A DNA stretch of 64,000 bases, from NCBI GenBank assembly GCA_023101725.1, contig JALJCO010007106.1, positions 1 through 64,000 on the forward strand, given 5' to 3'. Source of the stretch: Atherinomorus stipes. Lineage: Eukaryota > Chordata > Actinopteri > Atheriniformes > Atherinidae. Made by a program: the position numbers and the translations under genes. Below are positions 24,830 to 36,478 of this stretch, in pieces. A model generated the notes under the pieces. The model did not search any database and was not told the origin of the DNA. It saw only the letters and a list, made by a program, of their open reading frames with translations. Each line of letters starts with the position of its first letter. The first letter of the stretch is position 1.

Positions 24830-25696
24830 GATATGATATATATTGTGCTTTTACTAATCACATTGGATCCATCATGTGCTCACTTCTCAGTAATAGCGGA
24901 TGCTAGAGCTTTGTGAATACATTGCTGCAATGGTTTATAAAACATATTACCATGTACGTTCAGGATGTTTACATCCCAAACTTGCATTGATGTGTGCGGC
25001 TCTATGAGCACACCGGAGCTTGGGCGGATCTCCACCGGCCTGCAGCAATCATTTTGGGCATGGCTCAGCCTTGTCACACAGGTAGACCACGTCTTCCAAA
25101 ACCAGCAGAATATCACTTAATCCTTTTTAGTTATGTCGTCTCCCATAGTGCTCGAGTCCGACACGTTAAATCTTCATCATCACTGCCAACAACCAGCATT
25201 AAAACAGCTGCTGTATGAGGGATCTGGATTTGACACATGCGGGAGAAAACTAAAAACAGAAAAGATTCTGCTTCACGGTCCGACTCTGAGACACATTCAG
25301 ACACCTCGTGCTTTCTCATGTTGAACATGAACTAAGCGCTGCAGAACTGAAGATCGGACATGCAGAAGGAAAGTTAGGAGTCCCCTTTGGAAAGCCGATC
25401 TCAGCTAGTAGCGCTCCGCTTCAACACTGCGCTCTCCACAGGAACCGCCTCTAGTGACGTCGACCATAGATGAGCCAATGAGCAAACACTGTGCGCAGGC
25501 AGTGCTCATGGGAGTTGTAGTCTTTTAGTCTAACATTTAAGTTGATTATTATTTAAGATGCTGCTTCAGAAAACTATAATTAAAATGGAAATAGAATTCA
25601 ACCCGCCAAAGTGGCTAGTTGTAGTGGCTGTGTTACCCGCCACGGCTGAAATTCACCCACACTTGGCGGTTTGGCGGATGTTAATGTCAAGCCCTG

Positions 25697-26152
25697 TTCA
25701 CGACACGGATGCACACACATCCACTGCACTGCTGGTCCTTCAATCTCCTCCCACCAGGAATCGGTGGAGGATGGCGGTGATGCGCCTTATGGCTGCGTCC
25801 CCTCCCTCACCGGGCTCTGGACCCCTCCTCCTACCCACCATATGTTTCATGATGTTGTGACTGTCTACATATGTGCTTAATTGTACTGAGGTGTGTTTTT
25901 TTAACCCTTTTTTATGTCCTCTGCAGAGGGCGGGACTGGTTTCTTTTTTGTTTCCTCTCCCGATGTTATCTATTTCACTATGTATCTGCAAACATGGGAG
26001 CGAGTGCACATGCTGCTTCCTCAAGACCTCCCAGTTCCAGTATGTTATGTTTTGTCTGTTGTCTGTCTGATCTTGGACGGGTTGTACTTGGAAGTAATTT
26101 TGTTGTACTGGGACAGTACAGTGACAATAAATGCATTCTGATTCTGATTCAT
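25697..26152 (+). mobile_element. LINE 3' fragment, right half
   Basis: Continuation of 22790..22993. It ends with gacagtacagtgacaataaa followed by tgcattctgattctgattc, an AATAAA signal plus short tandem tail typical of L2/CR1-type LINEs in fish. Stops in all frames; 3' untranslated or decayed sequence. Confidence 0.65.
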
Positions 26153-26289
26153 CTTATCTGTGTTTGACATGACACAATAAATCCCTTTAGTCACTCTCAG
26201 ACATGCAGATTTTAAATAGAATTTTTGTTGTAAATGTGCAGATGACGGAGGGAACATGGATTCAGCCTCATTAATCTCCACAATCTGCA

Positions 26290-26640
26290 AATAAAACAGG
26301 TTTGCCACGATTAGTCAATCGACTAATTGTCAACTATCAAAACAGTTGGCGACTAATTGTTAATAAGCTTTGTTGTCCTCTTAAAACTATCAACAGGCTG
26401 ACCAAAACTACAGCGTCCATGTTGTCGGCATCTACAGTAAATGCTTGTTTGTCTTTGGTTTTAAGAGACGGACTTGTGTGTAGGTAGTCACCACCTGCTG
26501 AACTGGAGTTTTGCCATCGCCTTCTATTTGCATCACAGTGTGATGACGACGGTTTCTTGCTCAAAACTTTTCTGAACTGGCGCAACTGGAACACGGGGCA
26601 CATGGACCTGTTGTGAATCAAACATAAGGCTTTGAAGATG
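26290..26640. mobile_element. Possible hAT fragment
   Basis: The left part reads cgattagtcaatcgactaat with further gactaattg repeats, like the subterminal region of fish hAT elements. No partner terminus was found. Confidence 0.3.
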
Positions 26641-26746
26641 TCATAAACTTAATAAATAAGGTGGATAAAGTGATTTTTATTGGATCCAATTCACCATTGA
26701 ATCAGAACACCTATCATCCAGAAATCAGCTTTCGTCAATGAGAAAA

Positions 26747-26880
26747 TGCTAGCCTGGTACACCAGCCTGACTAACACCATGTATAAGATACACGGCAAGT
26801 CAATCTGGGTTCCCTCCGTTGGAGACTGATTTCCAATACGACATGAGAGGCGAGACGAATGGGAACGAATTGAACCAGGA
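26747..26880. mobile_element. Partial copy of the 42699..43286 element family
   Basis: Shares the terminus TAGCCTGGTACACCAGCCTG and the following atacacggcaagtcaatctg with the complete element at 42699..43286. The opposite end is missing here. Confidence 0.6.
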
Positions 26881-26948
26881 ACGTTTTTTAAGAGGAAAGC
26901 CTTCAGCAGCAAGTTCTTCCAGGTTGAAGGGCACGTGCAGCTCATTAA

Positions 26949-28325
26949 CCCTCTAGGCGCCAAAGTCGCAATATTGCGACAGGCGACATTACTGAATATA
27001 AAAGACTATATCTTTAAATCTGTAGCCTTGTACTGTTACTGCTTGGTTTCACTACATCGCCAAGACATACAGCGTCAGTTCTGACGTAATTTTTGAGTGT
27101 GTTTATATGAAAAAAAATCAGAGAAATAAAGGTTTGAAACCCGACACCCGCTGTATGCGCGCGAAGCTGCAGAGCGCGGGGGAGAGAGAGAGAAAAGGCG
27201 AAAGCAGCAGCGTGTTGGAAAGAGTGAGAGACAGATCGCGACTTTTAGAATAAAAAACTAAACGCCCAGAGGCCTTTACAGTGCAGATGAGATGCTGCAC
27301 TGGATCTTTGCTGATCATGGGACGATCAGGCCTCGTCAGAGACGAATGACTGACGTTGCAGCGCGCTCTGCCGCACTCGCGCTGCACAAACTGTCAGAAA
27401 GCACCCGCCCTGGGGGATGACAGTGAAAGTTTTCTCTGCCACGGTGATGGGAAAAAGAAAAAGGGACGTGTGGGCAGAAGAGGGTATAATCAAAATAGGG
27501 GAGTAATTGATGACGGCTGGGAATGTTTGAGAGTTGAGGAAGTGAAGATGAATGGATCAAAGGCTCTGACGAGCCTGTGTGGGATATCGCGGGCACGAGG
27601 ATCTCACAGATGCTCGTGCATGTGATTTTCTGTCTCTGTTTTTGGATGAGGATTTCTGGATCCTCATCACAAATGAAAGATATGCTCACCAGAACCAACA
27701 CACACCAACTCCAGCCAAACCCCAGATTTCATGGCTGGTATGATGGTATGAGGGGTCAGCTAGGTTATGACAAATTATAAATCTATAATAGCAAAAAAGG
27801 GGAATAAAAACCCATAAAAATACATTTTTACCTGTTGATATATAAATTATATTAGCAAATGTACTCCTGTCAGATTTCTGTTCATTTATTCTGAGGATGA
27901 GAGGATGAAAAAGGATCGGTGAAAAAATGAAAAAACAATCTACTGTGTAAATATGTTTGGAATTCTGTTTTACTGAGTTTTACCTGCTGATATACAAATT
28001 ATATTAGCAAAGTTACTCCAATCAAACTCCTGTTTCTTTATTTAGAGCATGATATGACAGTATAATTTTTTTTCCTGTGTATGAATATGTTCAAAAGTCT
28101 GTTTTTTTACTGAAAGTTACACAATCCAATATGGCCGCTACCTGATGACATCACAATATGCAAATTACATGAGTAAATTTACTCCCATCACAAACTTTAG
28201 GTCATGATGAATATTTTTCTCATTTACATTATGGATCTATCTCTCACCACCTCCAAGCTACAGCATTTTGAAATCTTAAAGTCCAAATGGAATATTTTCC
28301 TAAATAAACTCTGGCACCTAGAGGG
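26949..28325 (+). mobile_element. piggyBac-like element (1.4 kb), internally decayed
   Basis: Exact TTAA on both sides (26945-26948, 28326-28329) and termini CCCTCTAGGCGCCA and TGGCACCTAGAGGG, the classic CCC...GGG piggyBac layout. A short frame inside (about 27622-27747) resembles the start of the piggyBac transposase domain. The remaining sequence has stops, so the element is non-autonomous. Confidence 0.85.
27622..27747 (+). pseudogene. piggyBac transposase fragment
   Basis: The frame reads DFLSLFLDEDFWILITNERY followed by AHQNQHTPTPAK. It fits the region F-x-LFxDxxxxxLIxxxTNxYAxQ that opens the piggyBac DDE-type transposase domain. No catalytic aspartates are present in the remaining sequence, and a stop follows soon after. 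Remnant only. Confidence 0.55.
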
Positions 28326-28329
28326 TTAA

Positions 28330-29125
28330 GACATCAGAAAGGGTATCAAACCATCACTCCTCTGTGGCTTTATTGGCTTACTAAATACTGGTTAAGCCAC
28401 TAGGTGTCAGCCTAGGTGTCAGCCAAGCTCATTACATACTCCACGAGAAGCGAGAAATTTCTCCTTGATCTCGGGGCCAAAGAACAAAATGACGTCATTT
28501 TGTTCTCACGGACGTGATTGAGGACGGCTTGTGGCTTGTTCTCGACCCCTTGGCTGAGTAGAACTTTCTCCTGTTGTGTGATTGGTCGGACATTTGAGGC
28601 GTGTTAATGGGGAGACACTTGAAGCAGAGAGTTGGCACCTCCGAATCTCTGCAGATGCAGGTTGAACGGATTGTTTTAATAAACAGCTGATCGAGGCTGT
28701 GAGAAAATACGAAAATGTGAACAACACACTGACACTTAAATACACGGACACCACCACCTGTACTAGTCAGTCCTGCCACGGACGAAGTTTAGTGTAAATG
28801 TAATCACTGGGTGAACACCGCTGCCCCCCCGCATGTGCCCGGTCACAGAGCTTCTTGTGGAGTATGTATTAACTTCACAAAATTTACTTTTTTCTTGTTC
28901 TTCCAGCCTTGAGGGCAAGAACAAAGTTCTCACATCTCATGGAGTATGTAACAAGCTTAAGGGCCTAGCGTCCACTATAAACATCCATGACAATGGGCCT
29001 GTCAGTCAGTCTTAGCAGAGCTGAAGGACGATTGATGGATAAGATCGGTTTCACATTTATGGATTGGCCGATCCCCCAAAATGAAGGAAATCAGGGCCAG
29101 CTGATAGATCTGTGCACCCCTACCC
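28330..29125. other. Intron of gene A, nothing clear
   Basis: A short local duplication (aggtgtcagcc twice near 28400). Small ORFs lack recognisable motifs. Confidence 0.4.
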
Positions 29126-29129
29126 TTAA

Positions 29130-30501
29130 AGGCCTCCTTCCACTGAAAACCCGTTTAACTTGCTCCTTCTGAAATACGGAGGGTTTCCCCTTGTTTACTT
29201 ACACATGCTGACTTGCTAGCGTTGCGTTGCCCCCAGTCGGCTGTGCTTTCTCTTTAGAGAAACAATACGAAGAAAAGAGCGAATCGGGAACAGCCTTGCA
29301 CTCCTACGTCACATTGCAAATAGCGTATCCCACGTGGGGTTTCTATCTGTCCATTGGAAGGCAGGTAACCCTCCACTACACACTAGAAGTAAAGACAGCA
29401 CAACTGTAGCTTCGGAGTTGAGACGCTAATTAGCTAACTGTTTGTTAGCATGGCAGAACAAACTTGTTTGTCGGCTCTATTTCCTGTCTGAAACTAAATA
29501 AGAGCGGAGGGCGGAGCTTCCTTCATACACTGATGGCAGGCAGCCAATCAGACGGAAATTCATGAGAAGGACCCGGAAAAGCCTGCCGTTGGACCACAAG
29601 CCTCTCTTCTAGTATACAAATACAGCTGGATACAAAGATACCAGAAGGTTTTTTTTTTAAACAGAAACGATGCAGAATGCATTCAATAATAATGGAGAAC
29701 ACAGAAATGTTAAAGGAGTGATGACATAACAGTTAAAAACTAGTTTATGTTGTTGGCATTACTTTATATGTAAATACTCTAAAGAAAAAAACGGCATTTT
29801 TTACAGCGGAGTATTGTTTTGAAACGCCAGACCTCACTTCCTCAGTAATACAGTTGGGTCCGGTGATGATATGGAGCTTTACCCGGAGACCACGTTGACT
29901 TCATTTTGATTGGCTACACCTTATTTGGCTATGACCTTATTTGGAGAATCTAGGTCAAGCTGCGGTCGGAGTTTGCTAAAGGCTAACTGCTAGCAACATG
30001 GGCAGTTCAGATAGTGAGCTATGTTTATCAGACAAGACAGCATTTAGAAAATAAATAAACTTACAGGTAATGACAAGGTTGTGGCCCCCTCCCTCAGTGT
30101 TCCTGCAGAAGTTTGCTTTTAAATCCATTTGTTTGAAAATCCAGACCTGACTGCACAGAAGTTACTACTAGCTCCATACATGCAGCTGAATCAGACAGGG
30201 AGGGGAGGGGGGAGCGGACGGTGCATAAACCGTTAGGAGAGAGAGGGGAGGGGGGGGGGGGTGCTGTTTACTTGATAGTGTGCTCTTATTGGAGCAATTA
30301 AATTACGTAGAATGATAGAACTACGTAGAATGATAGCCTGCTGTCTGATTCAACTGTTTCTGAGCAGAGAGACAAAGCTGACAGACCATAAACAGGAACT
30401 TTGATTCTCACTCTGGACATTCACATGGCTTCATCAGTGCACAACAGATCATATTATACACCGAAAACCCCAGAAAAGTGAAATTTGATGTCATGGCACC
30501 T
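29130..30501. mobile_element. TTAA-target non-autonomous element (1.37 kb)
   Basis: TTAA at 29126-29129 and 30502-30505. Left end AGGCCTCCTTCCACTGAAAA, right end complementary in part (GTCATGGCACCT). The right terminus matches the form AGGTGCCATGACATC of common fish repeats. Internal sequence is non-coding and includes G-rich runs near 30190-30260. Confidence 0.6.
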
Positions 30502-30505
30502 TTAA

Positions 30506-30918
30506 TGAAATGACCACGGAAGTACAACTTTAATGTTTATTCCACTCACCTCATTCTGTCGAATGGTTTGTGCCCATGGTTCAATATATAGAGTGAAAGG
30601 AAGGAGTAAGAGACAGCACCCTTGGTGGTTGCCTCTCTCAAGTTCCATTTGCTTTGTCAAACTTTAATTTTAATTCAAACTATCAAAAGCCTTTCTGACA
30701 TCTAGGCCAGTTTGGTCTCCTCTAGAAGGGCTGGAAGGGAAAAAGCTACAAAAATATAACCGACTTTCATTTATTTAATTCCCTTTATATTTCCATATTC
30801 ACTAAATTTTCTTTTTTTTTGTTTGTTTTTGTTGCGCTCTGATTGTCAGAATATTTAACAAATGAGAAAAACTCCTGATTTACTCTGACTGAATAAGTTT
30901 ATGAACTCATCAACTCAC
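30506..30918. other. Intron of gene A adjoining the NACHT donor
   Basis: No feature recognised apart from a T-rich stretch near 30810. Confidence 0.5.
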
Positions 30919-32708
30919 CGAAACTTCCTGCAGTTCCTCACAGCTGGGATCAGTCTCCGTCGTCCTTCTACCGTAGTGTTGTACTTCTCCAGGTCCAGCT
31001 CGTCCAGAACCTCCTCTGACATCAGCAGCATGTAGGCCAGAGCTGAACATTGGACATGAGAGAGTCTTTTCCTTGAACCTTTCTTTGACTTCAGGAACTC
31101 TTGGATCTCCTGATAAACTGAGAAGTCGTTCATCTCCATCATACAGTGGAAGATGTTGATGCTTCTGTCTGGACTGATTTTATCAGTGTTCATGATCTTC
31201 AGGTTTTTGATGGCTTTCTGGATGGTTTCTGGACTGGTCTCTGTCTGACCCAACAGGCCTGCTAAGAGTCTCTGATTGGACTGCAGAGAGAGGCCATGAA
31301 GGAAGCGAACAAACAGATCCAGGTGGCCGTTTGTACTTTTAAAAGATTCTTTCATTACACTCTTCAGGAAATCTTCTAGAGAGGAGTTCCTGCATTTTGT
31401 GCTCAGGAAGCTCTCCACCACCTCCATCTTCTCGCTGGTGTAACAGTGCATCATGTAGACTGCAGCCAGAAACCTCCTGAACACTCAGATGAACGAAGCA
31501 GTAAACTGCTTTCTGGAAGATCACACACTCTCTTCTGAAGATCTCCGTACAAACTCCTGAGAACACCGAGGCCTCTGTGACATCAAGACCACACTGGTCC
31601 AGGTCTTCTTGGTAGAACATGATGTTTCCTTTCTCCAGATGTTCAAACGCCAGCCTCCCCAGCTTCAGAAGAACGTCCCTGTCAGCCTCCGTCAGCTCCT
31701 GTGGACTCGTCTCATGTCCCTCATGGTACTTGTTCTTCTTCCTCTTTGTCTGGACCACCAGGAAGTGTGAGAACATGTCTGTGGTGGTCTTGGGCAGCTC
31801 TCCTCTCTGCTCTGTGGTCAACATGTCCTCCAGAACCGTAGCAGCGATCCAGCAGCAGACTGGGACTCCACACATGATGTGGAGGCTCCTGGACGTCTTC
31901 ATGTGGGAGATGATTCTGCTGGACATCTCTTCATCACTGAACCTCCTCCTGAAGTACTCCTCCTTCTGGACATCAGTGAAGCCTCGGACTTCTGTTACCC
32001 TGTCCACACATGTAGGAGGGATCTGATTGGCCGCTGCAGGTCTGGAAGTGATCCAGATGAGAGCCGAGGGCAGCAGATTCCCCTTGATGAGGTTTGTCAG
32101 CAGCACGCTGACTGAAGACTTGTGTGTGACGTCAGAAACCAGCTCAGCGTTGCTGAAGTCCAGTGAAAGTCTGCTTTCATCCAGACCATCAAAGATGAAG
32201 AGAAGTTTGCAGACAGCCAGCTGCTCTGCTGGGATCTTCTGGAGCGTTGGATGGAAAACACGGAGCAGCTGGAGAAGACTGTACTGATCATCTCTGATCA
32301 AGTTCAGCTCCCTGAATGAAAGCAGGACCACCACGCTGACATCCTGGTTCTCCAAGCCCTCTGCCCAGTCCAGAGTGAACTTCTGCACTGAGAAGGTTTT
32401 TCCAACACCAGCAACGCCGTTGGTCAGAACCACTCTGATTGGTCCACGTTGGCCAGGTAAGGCTTTAAAGATGTCGTGGCACCTGATTGGAGCGTCATGG
32501 AGGGTGTTGATCTTGGAGGTTTCCTCCAGCTGCCTCACCTCATGTTGGGTATTAACCTCTTCACTCCATCCCTCTGTGATGAAGAGCTCAGTGTAGATCC
32601 TGTTGAGGAGGGTTCTACTTCCTGCTTCATCAGTTCCTTCAGTCACATGTTCACATCTCCTCCTCAGACTGAGCTGATGTTCATCTAAAACCTCCTGCAG
32701 ACCAACAT
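30919..32708 (-). pseudogene. FISNA-NACHT exon of NLR gene A, with 1-bp frameshift
   Basis: Exon of 1790 bp (gene B: 1789) between acceptor TTTCCAGCAG and donor GTGAGTTG. FISNA region: [18 protein letters not shown] to the ELFITEG segment. NACHT: Walker A GVAGVGKT, Walker [11 protein letters not shown], then winged-helix and HD2-like helices, ending AVRNCRKFR before the first LRR. The reading frame runs to FVHLSVQE, where an extra C (gaaacctcc against gaaactcc in gene B, about 31472-31476) shifts it. The remaining 185 codons are open in the other frame, so the lesion is recent or a sequencing error. If real, the product would lose its HD2 end and all LRRs. The first 1.29 kb is about 99% identical to gene B; the rest is much more divergent. 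Confidence 0.92.
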
Positions 32709-33211
32709 CTGCTGGAAACAAGAACAAGGAGACAAAGAGAAAAGAAGTCAGATCAGAATGTTTTTTTCCTTCAGTCTCACAGTTAAGTCATCAGTAAACA
32801 AGAAAACTGTCTTCTCTGCCTCGTGTTGGATCAGGACGTCAGCTGTTGTGGTTCTGGTTGAAGGAACCAGCAGGAGAAACTGACTGTCTAACACTTAATA
32901 AACAGCCTGCATGGTGGTCTTCTCACAGTGTCAGACTTATAGGACAGGGGGTCGGTTCAGGGGGTCTTTGGATGATGAAGGTTGATTCCAGCTGCTCTGA
33001 TTGGCTCTGAAAGCTGATTGGTTCATGAACACAGAGACAGCTGGAACCATCAGAAACCATCAAATATGAACTTGGATTTTTCTTCCAGAGAGAACACAGG
33101 ACACGTCTCCCAGAAGAAGTCCAACAGATTTCACTGAAATAATCTTTATAATGGTGTTAAACTTCCAACAACACGTCTGAGTTAAAACGAGATGTGACCA
33201 GAATATCTGAC

Positions 33212-33444
33212 CTGCTGCAGTTCTGCTCTGACCGGACGTCTGCAGTCCAGTTCTGCTTCTGGCTCTTTTCCCACACTGGGGACAGGAGGAGCCTCCTGAT
33301 GAAGCAGACTGGTCCCAGTATGAGCTGATACAGCGGCTGCAGAACCAGTGTCCACAGCTGGTAGAGCCGGGATCCTTCAGGACGTCCCGACACAAAGGAC
33401 AGGAGGACAGCTGCTCTTCCTCACAGACACCACTCCTCTTCCTC
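33212..33444 (-). CDS. RING finger exon of NLR gene A
   Basis: The exon starts after acceptor CTTCACAG and ends at donor GTCAGATA. It encodes RRKRSGVCEEEQLSS, then the C3HC4 set CPLC ... CGHWFCSRC ... CPQC, then a linker to TSGQSRTAAG. The RING fold binds two zinc ions and in many proteins recruits E2 ubiquitin-conjugating enzymes; an N-terminal RING-type exon is known in teleost NLR-C genes. Entry with one base and exit with one base fit the exons on either side exactly. The exon is intact. Confidence 0.85.
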
Positions 33445-33449
33445 CTGTG

Positions 33450-34112
33450 AAGACATTTCTTCATCACTGAAATGATTTTCTGACTGTTGCTGAAGACATC
33501 AGGATGTGTGGACACTGTCCAGAAGCTGAGACGTCCCAGAGGACAGTAAAAGACGTTTTAGCGTTCTGTTTGGATCCAGCATTCAGTCTGTGATGATTTC
33601 AGCTGCTTCACAAACAACAAACATCTTTTTTCTCTCTGATTGATTAAACAGCGACTCGTCTGCCTGCAGGTTGATGTTCAAAAAAACTCTGAACTTCCTG
33701 CAGCATCTGACATGTTTCCTCTGACTGTGTTCAGGTGATACGGAGACATCACTGCTGCAAGATTTCATCATGTTTAACATAATAATACATTTTAACTCTG
33801 ATCAACAATCAGTATTTTTAGAAGATAATTTAGATGAAAAAAGAAAAAACTTTGGTCATGATGACAAAAACAAAGTGTCTTGATAAAGAAGCGGATCAGT
33901 AAACCAGAAAAGAGCAGCTGAATAAGATCAGACAAATAAATAATTTCTGGCACATGAAGATTGTTCAGGATGACTGGAGCTGCTGAGCTGTGATCAATCA
34001 GGATGATCAGAACTTTAGAACATGGATGGAAAAAATTAACTTTGTTTAGCTTAGTACTAAAAATAGTAGCTATAATATTCGGTTTGTTTTTTGCACTTAC
34101 ACAACCTACAAT
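33450..34112. other. Intron of gene A upstream of the RING exon
   Basis: The open frame of the RING exon runs a little upstream to a methionine, but the phase-matched acceptor at 33445 makes that read-through. No further exon recognised. Confidence 0.5.
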
Positions 34113-34117
34113 TCCTC

Positions 34118-36028
34118 CAGGGTTTCCCCCAGTGCTTTATAGGCCTGGCGGGCCGCCAGGCTTATCTTGCCCCCCCGCCAGGCTAAGCGTCATTTATTTA
34201 TTTCAAATAGTTTTTTTTTTGTTTTTTTTTTACCAAAACAGTATACCTAAGATTGCATACAAAGTTTATAACCGCATCTGGTAATTAGGCACAATGGCGA
34301 CATCTTATGGTCGATACGTGAACACTTGTTGCCGTGAGAGGTGAAGTGCCCCCCCTCGAGCGTCACATACCTGGCGAGCCGACCGAACCGCTGCATGATA
34401 ATGATGCAGAGACAGTGCAAGTTAGCACAAACATTAGCTTACCGTCGGAGCAACAGCCTACGAGCCGCGATGCTAAACATCAAACTGTAACAAACTGCAA
34501 CATGTAACTAGAACAGATGAGAATCTGACTTTTTTCTGAACAACATAGAGGAAATGTGGAAGGACTGTCACATTCCTTGCTGTTGGAACATCAGAGGAAA
34601 CTTTAATGTGGTAATAAGTAAATAAGAAGATCACGGACATTTATTTCATGAAGATTTCTGCCGTCTGACAAAACTGGACGTTTCTGCTGCTCAGTCCACT
34701 GATGTCAGTGTGTTCATATCGGGGAGGAATATCGGACACGGAGCAGAGGAGGAATAATTTGCTGCCACGGCAGAGAAAAGAAAGGATTTAATTACCAACA
34801 ACAAAAGCACGGTAAATTATGGTGAACACTCATTAATTTTACACTTTATTTCACGTATCTATGCTCCCGAAAATGACGCACAGCATAACGTTATTATGCT
34901 ACAGTAGCTAATGCTAACAGAGACAGCTGTGGTGTTGCTGAGAGTTTTTGCCAGTGTTGACATCAGGTTTACATGGTCGTGCGCGACCGCGTTATTGCTA
35001 ATATTCCGGTTATGAAAGGGTTATGAAAGAGCTACTGGCTGCATGTAAACGCAGCGAATGACTAATCTGGGAAATATAGTGAAATATAAACGTTGTTTGC
35101 TCTGATCAGGGCAACGTTGTGACCAGAAAATAAAAATAACTCAGTTGCGAACACAAACGGATCAGGAAGACGGTGTCTTGCAGCCTTTAGTTTAATCTAC
35201 AGGACATGTGAAGCTACGTGGTCTGTACAGTCCTGAAACAATACCAAAAGCCAAATATGCGATAAAATAGAAAAGTAACGACCTTTGAAAGGGTTTAGTT
35301 TTTTTTTTATTTATTTTTTTTTAACTTTGATACGTAATCTCGAGATGTGCGTGTTATTCCAGTGTGGCTTGTTATTTAAGCCAGTTTCCGGAGATGAATA
35401 ATAGTTTACATTAATGCTCTGATGTAAAAAATGAAAAAAATGTCAGAATACTTTAGAGGTCTCTGGATAGCATACCTATAGGTTATCATGACCTTAGAAC
35501 ACTGTCCAACTTTGTAAATCCAGATATTCACGCTGCTTTCCATGTTGGCAGATACGAGGTAACTGGGATTAGTCCCCACCGTGATGGCGGCACCGCAAGG
35601 GGCAACACACAAAACGCTCATTGGATTAGTCTGTAATGTGCTAAACACACATATCGGGCCTCTACACCTTCACACTAGCATTGAGATGGCAGCAAGCAAA
35701 AGCAAAAGTCAGCCATAAACAGTGTAAATACAATACACTGACAAAAGATAAATATCTATTATGATTTACTGATAGCTTTTAGGTTTTCATTTTGTAGGCT
35801 TGCCTATTACTGAAGCCTTTCAGCCAGAATGCATTTCAAAATTGTGCCCCACGTATTGTTAATAAATTATTAACACATAATAGTCACAATTTCGAAATTC
35901 CTGTCATTTTTCAACCTTTTTGTTTTTTTTTCTTCAAAAGACCGGACGCCGGGGGCCCATCGGTGGCGGTGGACCACTGGTGGGCTTCTCCACCACCGGG
36001 CTTAGCAAGTTTTCTGGGGGAAACCCTG
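34118..36028. mobile_element. hAT-like element with 5-bp target duplication (1.9 kb)
   Basis: Ends CAGGGTTTCCCCCAG and CTGGGGGAAACCCTG are perfect inverted repeats of about 15 bp, flanked by tcctc on both sides (34113-34117, 36029-36033). Subterminal GC-rich inverted segments (ggcgggccgccagg; ccaccaccggg). No transposase, but an internal minus-strand piece resembles a WD40 repeat. Confidence 0.8.
35490..35630 (-). pseudogene. WD40-like coding fragment inside the hAT-like element
   Basis: After the acceptor-like GTGCTTTACAG-type site (actual bases CACATTACAG) the frame reads TNPMSVLCVAPCGAAITVG, then NPSYLVSANMESSVNIW. The second part has the shape of a WD repeat blade ending in a Trp. No stop until about 35406. 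It may be an exon captured from a host gene by the transposon. The similarity is from general WD-repeat pattern only, so it could be chance. Confidence 0.35.
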
Positions 36029-36280
36029 TCCTCTAAATGCTGCTTTCTCTTTACAGCTGAGATCCTGTAAATTTCTTGACATGGAATGAATAAAGGAATA
36101 TCTCATTTCATCAACACACAATTCATACGGAGTTATTCCTCATCCTCAGTAACTGGTTTGTTTTAACTATGTTTACACAAAGGAAAAAAAGAATAAATAA
36201 GAGCAAATTCTTCATGTGATCAGTATGAACAAAACAAGCTTCTTCAATTAAACTAATTTAACTTTCTGACTAAAACTACT

Positions 36281-36396
36281 GTGATGGACTGGTGACCTGT
36301 TCAGGTCTACCAGCCTCTCACCTGTTAATATGCTGGGATAGACTCCAGCTTCCATGTGACATAAAATTCAACAAAGTGAGAATAGAAAATGGATGG
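36281..36396. repeat. Retroelement-tail repeat ending in (ATGG)n, copy 0
   Basis: The text gtgatggactggtgacctgt to gctgggatagactccagctt and atggatgga is the widespread fish retroelement tail. Related copies sit at about 38473-38595 and 41222-41343, directly upstream of L1-like fragments and next to the degraded start exons. Confidence 0.7.
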
Positions 36397-36478
36397 AGGG
36401 AGTCACATTAAAACTACTGTAATAAATCAACTAATCTCAAGATTTAAGATTCTAAAAAGTCTGGTTCACTTCTCTCAA

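Larger units (their letters stand above)
22994..25696. mobile_element. hAT-like element (2.7 kb) hosting two nested elements
   Basis: Ends are CAGGGCTTGACATTA and TTAATGTCAAGCCCTG, flanked by an exact 8-bp duplication ttcacgac (22986-22993 and 25697-25704). It contains a hAT at 23206..24445, which in turn contains a Harbinger-like element at 23684..24172. The frames inside are short and unrecognised. Confidence 0.85.

Noticed and set aside
31619..32688. Plus-strand ORFs opposite the gene A NACHT exon (and 59986..61377 opposite gene B)
   Set aside because: Antisense shadows of a real, motif-bearing exon.
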